Source of the DNA: Saprospiraceae bacterium | GTDB lineage: Bacteria > Bacteroidota > Bacteroidia > Chitinophagales > Saprospiraceae | Direction of reading: 5' to 3' | Assembly (NCBI GenBank): GCA_016718505.1 | Contig: JADKDE010000004.1 | Coordinates: forward strand, 248,001 to 312,000 | Length of the DNA stretch: 64,000 bases | Shown here: in pieces, positions 7,560 through 18,665 of the stretch | Position numbering within the stretch: position 1 is the first letter of the stretch | Layout: each line of letters starts with the position of its first letter | The notes under the pieces: model-generated | Told to the model about the DNA's origin: nothing | The model's database searches: none | What the model saw: the letters and a program-made list of their open reading frames with translations, nothing else | Program-made: the position numbers and the translations under genes

Positions 7560-10092
7560 ATGCAGAAAAAATTTTCTCCAGAAGTTAAAAAGATCATTTC
7601 CATCAGTAGGGATGAGGCTTTAAAAACTGGACATGACCATATAGGCACCGAGCATTTATTGTTGGGTGTATTACAAGATTCGGATAGCATTACCAGTAGG
7701 ATTTTTTCAAATTTGAATATTTCTACAGAGGATGTGAGGGCATATGTGGAGTCATCTATCATCAAGCCGGGTGGACCTTTTGAGGTGAAAGACAAAAGCC
7801 TTCCTTTGGATAAACATGCCGAAAAAGTTCTAAAAGTGACTTTTCTAGAATCGAAAGTTTTCAAAAATGATGAAATAAATCCTGAGCATTTGATGTTGTC
7901 TATTCTTAAGCATTTTGAGAATACAGCTAGCAAAATGCTTCAAAATTTTAATGTGGATTACGACATTTACAAAAATCAATTGGACATGATCATTGAACAA
8001 ACAGGTCACAGCGACGACCAAGACGATATATTGGCACAATCTTCGGATTCCGATTCTGGATATGAAGACGATGGGGGAGAGAAGTACCAACGCAAATCAA
8101 ATATTAAATCTAAGACACCTGTTTTAGATAATTTTGGTAGAGATATCACTCGACTTGCCGAAGAAGGGAAATTGGATCCAATAATTGGCCGTGAAACAGA
8201 AATTGAGCGAGTTTCTCAAATTTTGTCTCGTAGAAAAAAGAATAACCCAATCTTAATCGGTGAACCAGGCGTTGGAAAAACGGCCATCATCGAAGGCCTT
8301 GCATTGAGAATCATCAAGAAAAAGGTCTCTAGAACGCTATTCAACAAGAGAATCGTCATGTTAGACCTAGCTGCTTTGGTGGCTGGGACAAAGTACAGAG
8401 GTCAGTTCGAAGAGCGTATCAAATCGATTATGACTGAGTTAGAAAAAAATCGAGATGTGATTTTGTTTATCGATGAAATCCATACCATCGTTGGTGCTGG
8501 AGGGGCTTCGGGTTCCCTCGACGCTTCCAATATCTTCAAGCCTGCACTTGCGCGTGGAGAACTGCAATGCATCGGTGCTTCTACTTTGGACGAATATAGA
8601 CAATATATAGAGAAAGACGGCGCCTTGGATCGTCGCTTTCAAAAGGTTTTGATCGAGCCGCCTAGTGCCGAGGAGACTGTTTTCATCATTAATAATATCA
8701 AGGGAAAATACGAAGAATGTCATAATGTCATTTTCAGTGACGATGCGATTCAAGCGTGTGTAAGACTTAGCGATAGATATATTTCTGATCGATTTTTACC
8801 AGATAAAGCCATTGACGTCATCGATGAAGTAGGAGCTAGGGTTCACTTGAAAAATATCCACGTACCCAAGCATATCGAAGAGCTCGAAAAGAACATCGAG
8901 TCCATAAAAGAAATGAAAAATCAAGCAGTTAGGAATCAGCAATATGAACGAGCTGCGGATTTGCGTGATGATGAGTCAAAGATCGTTAGGCAATTGGAAG
9001 ATGCTAAGATAAAGTGGGAGGAAGACTCCAAAATCCAGAGATACCCTGTTACGGAAGAAGACATAGCCGAAGTGGTATCTATGATGACTGGAATTCCCCT
9101 TAAAAAAGTAGCCCAAAGCGATAATACCAAGCTGGTGACCATGGGTGCTGATTTGAAGAATTTAGTGATAGGACAAGAGGAAGCGATTGCAAAAATCACC
9201 CGCGCCATCCAACGTAATAGAATTGGCTTGAAAGATCCTAAAAAGCCTATTGGCAGTTTTATATTTTTGACCAACGGGTGTCGGTAAAACCGAATTGGCC
9301 AAGGTCATAGCGACTTATTTGTTCAATTCAGAAGATGCTTTGATCCGTATCGATATGACCGAATATATGGAGAAATTTTCCATCAGCAGATTGATAGGAG
9401 CTCCTCCAGGGTATATTGGATATGAAGAAGGCGGTCAGCTTACTGAAAAGGTGAGACGGAAGCCATATTCTGTTATTTTATTGGATGAAATAGAAAAGGC
9501 ACACCCAGATATTTACAATATTTTATTGCAAGTATTAGATGATGGTCAGTTGACGGATGGACTTGGTAGAAAAGTAGATTTCAAAAATACTTTGATCATT
9601 ATGACCTCTAATATTGGTGTGAAACAGCTTAAAGACTTTGGACAAGGCGTTGGCTTTGCTACACAAAGTAGGACAGAACAAGCTGATGACTACGCGAAAT
9701 CTGTCATCCAAGGTGCTTTGAAAAAGACATTTTCACCAGAATTCCTGAATAGGTTAGACGACGTTATTATTTTCAATGGATTAGAGAAAGACTCGATCTT
9801 GAAAATTGTGGAGCTTGCACTTAAGGATTTGATGAAGCGTATAGCAGATCTGAAGTATGGTCTTGAGGTGACCACGGATGCTAAGGAGTTTTTAGCAGAA
9901 AAGGGGTATGATCCACAGTTTGGGGCTAGACCATTGCACCGAGCGATTCAAAAATACGTAGAAGATCCATTGGCAGAATTCCTTCTTCACGAGAAAATAT
10001 CGGAAGGAACTTTACTTTTAGCTGATATTAACGCAGATAAATCAAATATTCAAATCAGTATATCAAAAGTAACTGATTCAAATTTGGTATAA
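7560..10092 (+). CDS. clpC: ATP-dependent Clp protease ATPase ClpC (frameshifted)
   Basis: This Hsp100 unfoldase feeds substrates to ClpP. The N-domain shows the repeats HIGTEHLLLGVL and INPEHLMLSIL. The first AAA+ domain has Walker A GEPGVGKT and FIDEIHTIVG. A UVR-like linker (NQQYERAADLRDDE) identifies ClpC rather than ClpB. The second AAA+ domain has IRIDMTEYMEK, LLDEIEKAHPD and the C-terminal GARPLHRAIQ. The frame breaks near 9274: the first frame ends FIFLTNGCR and the second resumes with TGVGKTELAK from 9279. Restoring 'gg' gives FLGPTGVGKT, so two bases of the second Walker A seem missing. The total of about 840 residues is normal for ClpC. Sequence error is the likely cause. Confidence 0.9.
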
Positions 10093-10149
10093 ATTTGTAT
10101 TTTTGCATATAATTTTATCATTTTTATTCATTAAAAACACAATTAGATA

Positions 10150-10749
10150 TTGAATCCACCCAATCAGTCCAATAGAGAGAGGTATAACCCAAGAAATCAA
10201 AGAGAACCAGAACATCGAATCAACGAATCTATTCGAGTTCCTGAAATACGCCTTGTAGGTGATAATTTCGAGGAAATGTCTGAAATTATTGGAAGAAAAA
10301 TAGAAACAGGCGTGTATCCGACCTACACTGCGATTGGATTTGCAGAAAAACTAGGGGTTGACTTGGTTGAAATAACTCCAAATGCCGCTCCACCCGTATG
10401 TAGGCTCATTGACTATAATAAATTTCTTTATAATAAAAAGAAAAAGGAAAAGGAACTTAAGGCCAAAACCTCTAAGACTGTCATCAAGGAGATTAGATTC
10501 GGTCCCAATACCGATGAACATGATTTCGAGTTTAAATTGAAACATGCAAAAAGTTTTCTTGGGGACGAAAGTGCGAAAGTGAAGGCTTATGTTCAGTTTA
10601 AGGGTAGGGCCATCGTATTCAAAGATCGTGGAGAATTGCTGTTGCTTAAGTTTATCAAGGAGCTTGATGATTACGGAGCACCCGAGTCTTTGCCTAAGTT
10701 GGAGGGAAAAAGGATGTTCGTTATGATCGCACCCAAGAAGAAAAAGTAA
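10150..10749 (+). CDS. infC: Translation initiation factor IF-3
   Basis: The 199-residue factor binds the 30S subunit and proofreads initiator tRNA. The N-domain contains IRVPEIRLVGDNFE and GVDLVEITPNAAPPVCRLIDYNKF; a Lys-rich linker follows; the C-domain starts KEIRFGPNTDEHDFEFKLKHA. The only possible starts are TTG at 10150 or ATA at 10147, because TAG lies at 10144 and no ATG precedes the conserved region. A non-AUG start is the known basis of IF-3 autoregulation in other bacteria. It heads the infC-rpmI-rplT block. Confidence 0.95.
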   Translation: MNPPNQSNRERYNPRNQREPEHRINESIRVPEIRLVGDNFEEMSEIIGRKIETGVYPTYTAIGFAEKLGVDLVEITPNAAPPVCRLIDYNKFLYNKKKKEKELKAKTSKTVIKEIRFGPNTDEHDFEFKLKHAKSFLGDESAKVKAYVQFKGRAIVFKDRGELLLLKFIKELDDYGAPESLPKLEGKRMFVMIAPKKKK

Positions 10750-10832
10750 TAAATCAAATATATATTTTGGGAATTTTTTATGATTCTAAAATAAAATCAA
10801 ATTAATTTATTATTAATTTCAAAATTATATTG

Positions 10833-10840
10833 TAATTTTG
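10833..10840 (+). promoter_or_regulatory. -7 box upstream of rpmI
   Basis: TAATTTTG matches TAnnTTTG, 41 nt before the rpmI ATG. This suggests rpmI-rplT has its own promoter besides readthrough from infC. Confidence 0.5.
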
Positions 10841-10881
10841 CAGCCTCTTATTAATCAGGTCATTTTTTATTTATACTTATT

Positions 10882-11079
10882 ATGCCTAAAATAAAAACAC
10901 ATTCAAGCGCAAAAAAGAGATTTACAATCACTGGGAGCGGAAAAGTAAAGCGTTTTCGTGCGAACAAGTCACACTTATTGCGTAAGAGATCAAAAAGGAG
11001 GAAGACTAACCTTCTTGGTAGCACATTAGTGCATGAATCAGATCAAAAAAGAGTTTTGGTGATGCTAGGCATCAACTAA
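10882..11079 (+). CDS. rpmI: 50S ribosomal protein L35
   Basis: This 65-residue, very basic protein has the L35 signature MPKIKTHSSAKKRFTITGSG at its start, then a LLRKRSKRRKTNL core. Length and position between infC and rplT are canonical. Confidence 0.97.
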   Translation: MPKIKTHSSAKKRFTITGSGKVKRFRANKSHLLRKRSKRRKTNLLGSTLVHESDQKRVLVMLGIN

Positions 11080-11166
11080 TTTTATTTATTTTATTTTTTA
11101 ACGAGGATACAGACTAAAGTACTTTTTCACAAAGTCTCTGTATTGTACTAAAAAAACATTTTAACT

Positions 11167-11511
11167 ATGCCACGTTCAGTAAACGCAGTTGCGTCAAGAA
11201 AAAGAAGAAAAAAAGTATTAAAAGCAGCTAGAGGATATTTTGGAGCTAGATCCAAAGTATTTACCGTTGCAAAGAATACATTAGATCGCTCCATGGCTTA
11301 CATGTACCGCGATCGCAAGAATAAGAAAAGAGCATTCAGAAGATTATGGATCGCAAGGATTAATGCCGGTTCTAGAATGTTGGGAATCTCTTATTCTAAA
11401 TTAATACATCAGTTGTCTCTTGCTAATATCGAGTTAAATCGTAAAGTATTGGCTGATTTGGCGATGAACAATTTTGATACCTTCAAATCAATCGTTGAAA
11501 AGGTAAAATAA
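11167..11511 (+). CDS. rplT: 50S ribosomal protein L20
   Basis: The 114-residue, very basic L20 contains RRKKVLKAARGYFGARS, the central AYMYRDRKNKKRAFRRLWI helix region and the globular C-terminus ISYSKLIHQL. L20 is needed early in 50S assembly and represses its own operon in other bacteria. The 87-nt spacer after rpmI is long enough to hold such a leader, but I did not identify the structure. Confidence 0.97.
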   Translation: MPRSVNAVASRKRRKKVLKAARGYFGARSKVFTVAKNTLDRSMAYMYRDRKNKKRAFRRLWIARINAGSRMLGISYSKLIHQLSLANIELNRKVLADLAMNNFDTFKSIVEKVK

Positions 11512-11530
11512 ATCTCTGATAAAATCTTTT

Positions 11531-11560
11531 AAAGGGCCGCTTTTTGCGGCTCTTTAAGTT
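11531..11560 (+). terminator. Terminator after rplT
   Basis: AAAGGGCCGC (11531-11540), a T5 loop and GCGGCTCTTT (11546-11555) form a GC-rich stem followed by aagttttag. It closes the infC-rpmI-rplT unit. Confidence 0.8.
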
Positions 11561-11663
11561 TTAGGCCATTCCAATCTCCGTCCACACAGGTATTGAATTA
11601 ATATTCGAGAAACATATCTCAAGAGCAAGGTTAATATTCACAGAATTCTTGGTATAAAAATGT

Positions 11664-11671
11664 TAATTTTG
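11664..11671 (+). promoter_or_regulatory. -7 box upstream of aroC
   Basis: TAATTTTG lies 26 nt before ATG 11698. It excludes the in-frame TTG at 11680 as the start, because that codon would sit at the transcript's 5' end. Confidence 0.5.
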
Positions 11672-11697
11672 ATAAATTTTTGTCTCCAAATTCAATT

Positions 11698-12777
11698 ATG
11701 GCAGGAAATTCTTTTGGAAAATTATTTTGTATTACAACTTACGGTGAGTCGCATGGACCCGCTATGGGTGTGATCATTGATGGCTGCCCCCCTGGAATTG
11801 AATTGACAGAGGACATGGTCAATGTTGAATTGGCTCGCAGAAGGCCTGGACAATCCGCCATCGTTTCACAACGAAAGGAACAAGATCAAGCTATCATATT
11901 GTCTGGGGTCTATGAAGGCATCACTACGGGTACTCCCATAGCCATTCAAATCAATAACGAAGACCCAAAATCCAAAGACTATAAAAGCTTGGAAAATATT
12001 TTTAGGCCCTCTCATGCAGATTATACTTACAAGGCAAAATATGGATTTAGAGATCATCGGGGAGGAGGCCGAGCCTCAGCTCGGGAAACAGTAGCTAGGG
12101 TAGCAGCTGGAGCTGTTGCGAAAAGGATATTAATGCAAGAGGGTATTGAGGTTTTTTCTTATGTACAAAGCGTGGGAAATATTTTTCTAGAAAAAGAATA
12201 TCAAAGTTTAGATTTAAATTCGATAGATGCCAATGAAGTGAGATGTCCAGATGCTGAAACTGCAAAGCAAATGTTCCAATATATCCAAGATATTAAAAAA
12301 AACGGTGACTCCATTGGTGGAACAATATTTACTGTAGTAAAAGGCTGTCCAGTAGGTCTGGGAGCTCCGGTATTTGACAAACTCCATGCTGACATAGGAA
12401 AGGTGATATTGAGCATAAATGCGTGCAAGGGGATAGAATTTGGGAGTGGATTTGAAGGTGCTAAAATGCTCGGCTCTGAACACAATGATGTATTCTCAAC
12501 AGATGATAATAATGTATTTACCCTTACAAATCATTCTGGAGGCATCCAAGGAGGCATCTCTAACGGTATGGATATCACTTTTAGATCAGTTTTTAAGCCT
12601 GTAGCTACGATTATAAAAGAACAAGATACGCTCGATACTAATTTCAATAAAATTACGTTTAAAGGTGTTGGTCGCCATGACCCTTGTGTCTTGCCAAGAG
12701 CAGTTCCAATAGTGGACAGCATGACCGCCATCGTTTTGGTGGATCATTTTCTCAGAAATTTAAAATTAAAGAAATAA
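11698..12777 (+). CDS. aroC: Chorismate synthase
   Basis: This 359-residue, FMN-dependent cytosolic enzyme converts EPSP to chorismate, the last shikimate step. Signatures are GESHGPAMGVIIDGCPPG near the N-terminus, the RRPGQS loop, GGGRASARETVARVAAGAV, GGIQGGISNGMDI and GRHDPCVLPRAVPIVD. The length is standard. ATG 11698 (MAGNSFGKLF) follows the promoter. The secreted nuclease gene begins 5 nt after the stop, so the two may be co-transcribed without any obvious functional link. Confidence 0.97.
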   Translation: MAGNSFGKLFCITTYGESHGPAMGVIIDGCPPGIELTEDMVNVELARRRPGQSAIVSQRKEQDQAIILSGVYEGITTGTPIAIQINNEDPKSKDYKSLENIFRPSHADYTYKAKYGFRDHRGGGRASARETVARVAAGAVAKRILMQEGIEVFSYVQSVGNIFLEKEYQSLDLNSIDANEVRCPDAETAKQMFQYIQDIKKNGDSIGGTIFTVVKGCPVGLGAPVFDKLHADIGKVILSINACKGIEFGSGFEGAKMLGSEHNDVFSTDDNNVFTLTNHSGGIQGGISNGMDITFRSVFKPVATIIKEQDTLDTNFNKITFKGVGRHDPCVLPRAVPIVDSMTAIVLVDHFLRNLKLKK

Positions 12778-12782
12778 TAGAA

Positions 12783-13778
12783 ATGAAAATTAAAATGATT
12801 TTACAAGGCATGATTTTATGTCTTGCCTTCATGAATGCTGGTCTCTTGAATGGTCAGTCACGAATCGCATTTTACAATGTTGAAAATCTCTTTGATACGA
12901 TTGACAACCCTTTGACCGACGATCAAGAATTTCTGCCAAATTCACCAAAACAATGGAATACGACTCGGTATTTTAATAAAATATCAAACTTAGGATATGT
13001 GATAAATCAAATACATCCCGAGATAATGGGCTTTACAGAAATCGAAGAAGAGTCCGTATTGAAAGATTTGGTCAATGCTGATTCCTTGAAAAAATATAAC
13101 TATAAATGGGCTCACAAAAGCGCTAGAGATCCTAGGGGAATAGAACCAGCCATGATCTACAGATCGGACCTTTGGCAATCAAAGTCGGTCGAACTTTTGC
13201 TGCTAAAGGACAAATTGACAGGGGAGGATACTTTGTATAGACGCGGCATTTTGCACGTAGAGTTGGTAAATCTGAAGGACAAAAGCAGCTGCCATGTCTA
13301 TGTAAACCACTGGAAATCAAGGCGTGGAGGCGAAGATGAAACGGACCATCTGCGCATAAAATCAGCGAATTCCTTGGCTAAATCTATAGAAAAAGTGAAA
13401 AGGAAATCACCCAATGCCAATATCATAATCGTAGGTGACTTTAACGATGGACCGAAGGACGCAAGTTTACAAAAAATTACCAATGGTAAAGATGGAAAAT
13501 TTTATAATGCTGCGGCATATATAGACCCAACTCAAGAGGGTACTTATTATTTTAAACCAAAGAAGGCATGGGACGTTTTCGATCAAATCATTTTAAGTCA
13601 AAACGTTGCTGCCAAAAATGCGTTTCCCAAGCAGATTATTTATAAGGATAATAAAATTACCTTTAAAAATAGAAAGACAGGTGAGTGTTTTCCAAATCAA
13701 ACTTTCGGCCAAGGTAATAAATACTACAATGGATACAGCGACCACTATCCAGTGTACTTGGATATCAACTTAAATTAA
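12783..13778 (+). CDS. Secreted endonuclease/exonuclease/phosphatase family protein
   Basis: The protein has 331 residues from ATG 12783. A signal peptide (MILQGMILCLAFMNAGLLNGQ) is followed by a DNase I-like fold: IAFYNVENLFDT, MGFTEIEEES (catalytic Glu), HVYVNHWKSRRGG (catalytic His region), IIVGDFNDGP and the terminal GYSDHYPVYLDI, whose SDHYP motif carries the general base. It is probably an extracellular or periplasmic nuclease or phosphodiesterase for scavenging. The substrate is unknown. It converges with the DUF4249-like gene, 13 nt apart. Confidence 0.88.
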   Translation: MKIKMILQGMILCLAFMNAGLLNGQSRIAFYNVENLFDTIDNPLTDDQEFLPNSPKQWNTTRYFNKISNLGYVINQIHPEIMGFTEIEEESVLKDLVNADSLKKYNYKWAHKSARDPRGIEPAMIYRSDLWQSKSVELLLLKDKLTGEDTLYRRGILHVELVNLKDKSSCHVYVNHWKSRRGGEDETDHLRIKSANSLAKSIEKVKRKSPNANIIIVGDFNDGPKDASLQKITNGKDGKFYNAAAYIDPTQEGTYYFKPKKAWDVFDQIILSQNVAAKNAFPKQIIYKDNKITFKNRKTGECFPNQTFGQGNKYYNGYSDHYPVYLDINLN

Positions 13779-13791
13779 CCCAGAATAAAAA

Positions 13792-14814
13792 TTACTGTCT
13801 AAAGTTCAGATCTTTTGTGTGAATACCATTAAACAAAGAGTCTAAACCAGCTCCTGGTTTAATAGAATATCCAGAAACAGATAAATAGTTTTTGGCGGTA
13901 AAAATACCCAATGCACCTGTAATATTGCTATAAAGTGGTAGATCTTGAGATCCGGTTATGCCAAAATTAGCATCTACCAAGTCTTGCTTTGCAAGCATTT
14001 CTCTTCCACCGCTGTAGATTTGGAATTCTATATCTTTCATTTGTCTAACTACGTCTTGACGTTTTTCCATATTATTGCCCAAATATTGGAAAAAAAGATT
14101 CGGCGTGAAGTTGATAGTGGACTTTGTATGCGACACACCTAATTTCCATAGCAATGATTTGATTTCACTTTGATTAGGATTTGCAGCATTAAATTCTTCA
14201 TAGGTGATTTTTATATTTATATCATGTAACAAAGCATTCGCATCATCTTCCCAGTCAATATTATAATCTTTATAAACTGCGTCAAAGGCAAGGTTTTTAT
14301 TTGAGATTGGGGGTGAAATTAACCTTGGATTTATAAGCGTGGTTGTAGTACTTGTCAATGTCTTGTTTTCCCCTGTTTGAATGATTAGCTTATATGGAGT
14401 AGCTTTGGTTATATTCAGTTCGTCATTACTTATTTTATAAACCAAATTAGGAGAAATGGCAAATGGCCCTGTCTTCCTTGGGAAGCCTTCTGCGGTAGCA
14501 TCTACTCTAACCATATTGTAGATGACCCCAGTAGTTAAATTCTGTATTTGCACAGTTGCATTAGGGTAATATAAGGCTGCGGAATCCTTAGCAAGTGCAC
14601 TGGCGGCAATACTCTGCGATGCAAATGATCTTTCCAATCTTATATAATGATTGTTGTCCTGCAAACTCAAAACCCCATATACTACAGGCGTTGTACTACC
14701 TTCTTCGATCACATTTAGCTCGTTTTTACACCCCAAGGCTCCACAAATCAACAGCGAAAAAATTACAATTTGAAAACCAGTAGAAACATTATTTTTAAAA
14801 TCCCAAAATTTCAT
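13792..14814 (-). CDS. DUF4249-like lipoprotein
   Basis: The 340-residue protein has a lipoprotein signal: a hydrophobic FQIVIFSLLICGALGC with the lipobox Cys at about residue 29. The mature part begins KNELNVIEEGSTTPVVYGVLSLQDNNHYIRLERSF. The pattern of an acidic start, 'VVYGVLS' and 'hYIRLERSF' matches the DUF4249 type of Bacteroidota outer-membrane lipoproteins, often found near TonB-dependent receptors. No receptor is next to it here. It is transcribed divergently from the BNR-repeat T9SS protein. Confidence 0.7.
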   Translation of the reverse strand: MKFWDFKNNVSTGFQIVIFSLLICGALGCKNELNVIEEGSTTPVVYGVLSLQDNNHYIRLERSFASQSIAASALAKDSAALYYPNATVQIQNLTTGVIYNMVRVDATAEGFPRKTGPFAISPNLVYKISNDELNITKATPYKLIIQTGENKTLTSTTTTLINPRLISPPISNKNLAFDAVYKDYNIDWEDDANALLHDINIKITYEEFNAANPNQSEIKSLLWKLGVSHTKSTINFTPNLFFQYLGNNMEKRQDVVRQMKDIEFQIYSGGREMLAKQDLVDANFGITGSQDLPLYSNITGALGIFTAKNYLSVSGYSIKPGAGLDSLFNGIHTKDLNFRQ

Positions 14815-15122
14815 AAAAAAGATTATTTGCGTGTAAAGTTATCAATATTTGTATTAAATTCAAACCCCGATATGTTAAATAACGGTGATAGTCCATTGGT
14901 TAGTATTCTTTTAACTTCTTACTACGGTAGGACTCTTTCTCCTAAGCGCATTGATACTAATTGCGTGTTGTTTGAAATAATAGCAATTATTATGAATAAT
15001 AATAAGAAGACTATGATATTTAGTAGATCATAAATAATAATTGAAAGAATAAAATACCGAATGACCCTGATAAGTAATTTACATGTAAAATATCATATAT
15101 TTGCACTTAAATATCACACAAA
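14815..15122. other. Divergent promoter region
   Basis: This AT-rich spacer of 308 nt lies between the divergent DUF4249-like and T9SS genes. Apart from the TATATTTG box at 15096-15103 I see no feature. Confidence 0.5.
15096..15103 (+). promoter_or_regulatory. -7 box upstream of the BNR-repeat T9SS protein
   Basis: TATATTTG fits TAnnTTTG, 19 nt before the ATG at 15123. Confidence 0.5.
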
Positions 15123-18100
15123 ATGACATCTAGATTTTCCAAAGTAAGCCTGTTTATCTTAATTATTTCGAGTTTTGGCATTAATGTAGCAGCTCAATTG
15201 CAATTTACCCAATATGATTATTTGCCCAATGTTCAAAAAAGTCTTAAACCAGCTTATAACGACAAGATGCCAAATTGGGGCAAAATGCTTTATTCTTTTC
15301 CTATCAACTTTGATGAAATCAATGCAATGTATTCCGATTCTGATGAAGCAAAAAATAATGTTAAGAATGCGCTTACAAGATACTTTAAGATTTGGCGACG
15401 ATCGGTTCAGCCCTTTGTCAATGTTGAGGGTAAAATAATTTTGCCTGATTTAGATAGTTATTATATTAATCAAAAACTACAACAAGAATCGGCTGGAAAG
15501 AAGGTAAAAATTGAGACAAGAAATAAGGTTGATGAGTGGAATTTCGTTGGTCCAAAACAGACTTTTTGGTTAAAAGAGGACAATAGTCCTACCGTACCCT
15601 TGGCATGTCCTTGGCAAGTTAATGTTTATTCTCTTGACGTAGCTGCCATTGATAAAAATATAATAATTGCAGGTACAGAAACAGGTTTTTTGAACAAATC
15701 AATAGATAATGGGCTGACTTGGAATTTTGTGGCTAAAGAATACCCTTTTGGTGGTGGGATTACTTCAGTCGCAATAAATCCAATCGATCCGAATACCATC
15801 CTGGTCAGCAGTGGCAATCAAATACACAAATCTACCGATGGGGGCTTAACATTTGTGCCAAAATTAGGTGCTGCGAGATTCTCTGCGGATGTTGTGAAAT
15901 ACAATCCAAACAATCCTCAGCAAGTGGCCGCTGCCAGCCAAGAAGGGCTTTATATATCCAATGATGGAGGTGAAACCTGGACGAGAAAATGGAATTTTAG
16001 GACATGGGATGTCGAATTTCATCCAACCAATTCCAGCGTAGTATATGGACTTTCAGAATCGGCAGGTTTATTTATTTTTGCGAATTCAGTAAATGGTGGA
16101 GCGACATTTCAACAAACTAATGCATTTCCTGTTGGAAAGGTGGCTGTTTCTGGCGGTTTATTGGCCGTAACTCCAGATAATCCTGATTTGGTTCTTGCAG
16201 GGTTGTTGAGTGAAGCAGAAACACCACAAATCCTCAAAGGCATTTTCAGCAACAACGCATGGCAGTGGGCAACCTTGGCAACTGGTAAAACCACAAATTT
16301 ACCAATGGACAACTGGCAAGGATATTTTGATTTTGTACTTGAAATTTCCCCCATCAACCACGATATCATATACACGGGAACTGGTACATTGTATCGAAGT
16401 GTGAATGGAGGAACATCATTTACACCGATCGGCGGGTATGATGGCATATTTCCTCTGCATCCTGATATTCAAGATTTGAAAGTTCTAAACAATGGTGATG
16501 TTTGGGTCGCTACCGATGGTGGAATAAACTACTCGACCGATAATTTTTCTACTCTTCCTAATTATAGGGCCAGCGTCAATGGATTGATGGGGTCAGACTT
16601 TTGGGGTTTTGACCAAGGCTGGAATGAAGATGTGATTGTAGGGGGACGGTACCACAATGGAAATACAGCTATCACAGATTTTTATCAAGACAAAGCCTTG
16701 CGAATGGGTGGAGCGGAATCACCAACGGGGTGGGTTATTCAAGGAAAATCGCGACATGTTGCTTTCGATGACCTAGGCGGAGGTTGGATTTTGCCTAAAA
16801 AAGCAGAAGAAAAATTTGAAGGAAATTTCATTTTTACGAAATTTCCAAATATGGAGGAATATGGTGCAAGAAGGAGCAATTTAGTCCATCACCCGAATTA
16901 TTCTGGGACCTTGTACTTAGGTGCTGGCAATACTTTTTGGCGGAGCCAAGACTTCGGTGTCAATTGGGAGATGATGGCTACGTTTCCTAAGACTGTAAGA
17001 TATTTACAAATAAGCCATTCTAATCCAGACTATATTTATATCGATGTCGATGAAAATGGGCTGTATAAATCAGTAGATGGTGGCATTACATTTGTACATA
17101 AACCGGCTATAATATCACCTCCACTTGGAAGTTCTTATTGGGGAGGAAAACATCATTTTGAGATATCACCTTATGATCCCAACAAGCTTTATGTATGTCA
17201 ACAAAATGGTGCTTGGACAGCCGATATCGGCAAAGTCCTCATGTCTAATGATGGAGGTGATACTTGGAATGATATAAGCTCAAATATCTCTGGGAGCTAC
17301 CTTAAATCAATCCTGGTGCAACCTGGGGCAGATCAAAGCGAAGTGCAATACCTGTTCACTATTACAGTTGGAAACCTTGGCTCAAACGTTTATTTTAAAA
17401 AGAGTGGCACTACAGAATGGGTTTCCATGGCAAATGGATATCCTGTGGGGACGATCGTCAATATTCCCAAGATTTTTTATCGAGATTCAAAGATAAGGGT
17501 AGCGGGGACCTCAGGCGTTTGGGAACATGGACTGAAAGATACTTTATACGAACCCATCATACAGCCTTGGGTGGAGCAAAAGAAATACAAGTGTATATTA
17601 GATACAGTGCGGTTTGATGATCATTCTATCCTTGACCATCAAGGTGCGTCTTGGCATTGGGATTTTTCACCAACTCCCATATGGGTTGACGATCAAAATA
17701 TTCGAAATCCAAGGGTAGTCTTGGGCAACTGGAATGTTTTCAGCAACGATGACCATTACCAAAAATGGTAAAAAGTATTCTAAAACAATGCCTGATTTTG
17801 TAGGTGCCGTTGCTTGCCCATCTTTATTGGACTGTTCGAATCCTGCTCCAATTCCAAAAAGCGAATGGAAGTTGGTTTCAGTTTCAAGTCAAGAAACAGT
17901 GGACCCTGGCTTGGCGACCATGGCATTTGATGGTAATCCGAGCACAATTTGGCACACTCGATGGACTTCTGGCTCTGATACTTATCCACACGAAATGCAA
18001 ATCGACCTAATGCGGGCGTATGAGGTCTCGGAATTTATGTATCTGGCGCGTCAAATTGGGGTTAATGGCAATATTAAAAATTATGAATTGTATTTAAGTT

Positions 18101-18555
18101 TGGATAGCTTGGATTGGGGATCTCCAGTTTTGAATGGGGCTTTTGCGGACCACACTGCACCTCAGTATATAAAATTGTCCACGCCCAAAAAGGCAAAGTT
18201 TATGAAATTAGTCGCCAAATCTGAGCATTATGGCCAAAGCTTTGCAGCTGCAGCTGAATTAGGTCTCGTTGGATGTTATGCCGAGAGCTCATCATTATTT
18301 GATTTGAAAATATTTGATAGTATATCTGCTTACCCTGTTCCTTCACAAGGCGTTTTTGAATTTAACTTGCCCGATCTAAATATTGAGTCTTTCGAAGTTT
18401 TTAATGCCAGTGGGCAAAGGATTAAATCTATGAAATATTCCAATTCAAAAAATGGCTATTCTTTCGATTTAAGTTACGAACCTTCTGGGATTTATTATGC
18501 CAGAATACTGTCCTCAGCAAAACGCATTTTTCACATGAAATTGATCAAGATTTAG
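15123..18555 (+). CDS. T9SS-secreted BNR/sortilin-like repeat protein with PKD and discoidin domains (frameshifted)
   Basis: This secreted protein has about 1,143 residues. After a signal peptide (LFILIISSFGINVAAQ) come many BNR/Asp-box repeats of a VPS10/sortilin-like propeller: SIDNGLTW, STDGGLTF, SNDGGETW, SQDFGVNW, SVDGGITF and SNDGGDTW. A PKD-like segment (FDDHSILDHQGASWHWDF) and an F5/8-type C domain (AFDGNPSTIWHTRW) follow. The end is a T9SS sorting domain: SAYPVPSQGVFEFNLP, FNASGQRIK, PSGIYYARI, HMKLIKI. The frame breaks at about 17736; one T fewer in 'gttttc' restores NVSATMTITKNGKKYSK. It is probably cell-surface attached or exported; a catalytic role is not shown. Confidence 0.85.
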
Positions 18556-18609
18556 TTATACATTAAGTTATTATAATGTGTAAAGCGTAGATTATTAATA
18601 TTTTGCTAG

Positions 18610-18641
18610 AAAAAAAATCCCCATACCTTTTGGATATGGGG
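18610..18641 (-). terminator. Terminator downstream of the SPFH gene
   Basis: On the minus strand a stem with CCCCATA/TATGGGG at its core and a 4-nt loop is followed by a run of eight T. It lies 25 nt past the SPFH stop. Confidence 0.7.
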
Positions 18642-18665
18642 AACAATTTGGGATTTAGAAAATAC

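Noticed and set aside
9260..9300. Programmed frameshift in clpC
   Set aside because: There is no slippery heptamer with a downstream structure; the break needs two bases and falls in a catalytic motif. Many other genes here show similar breaks.
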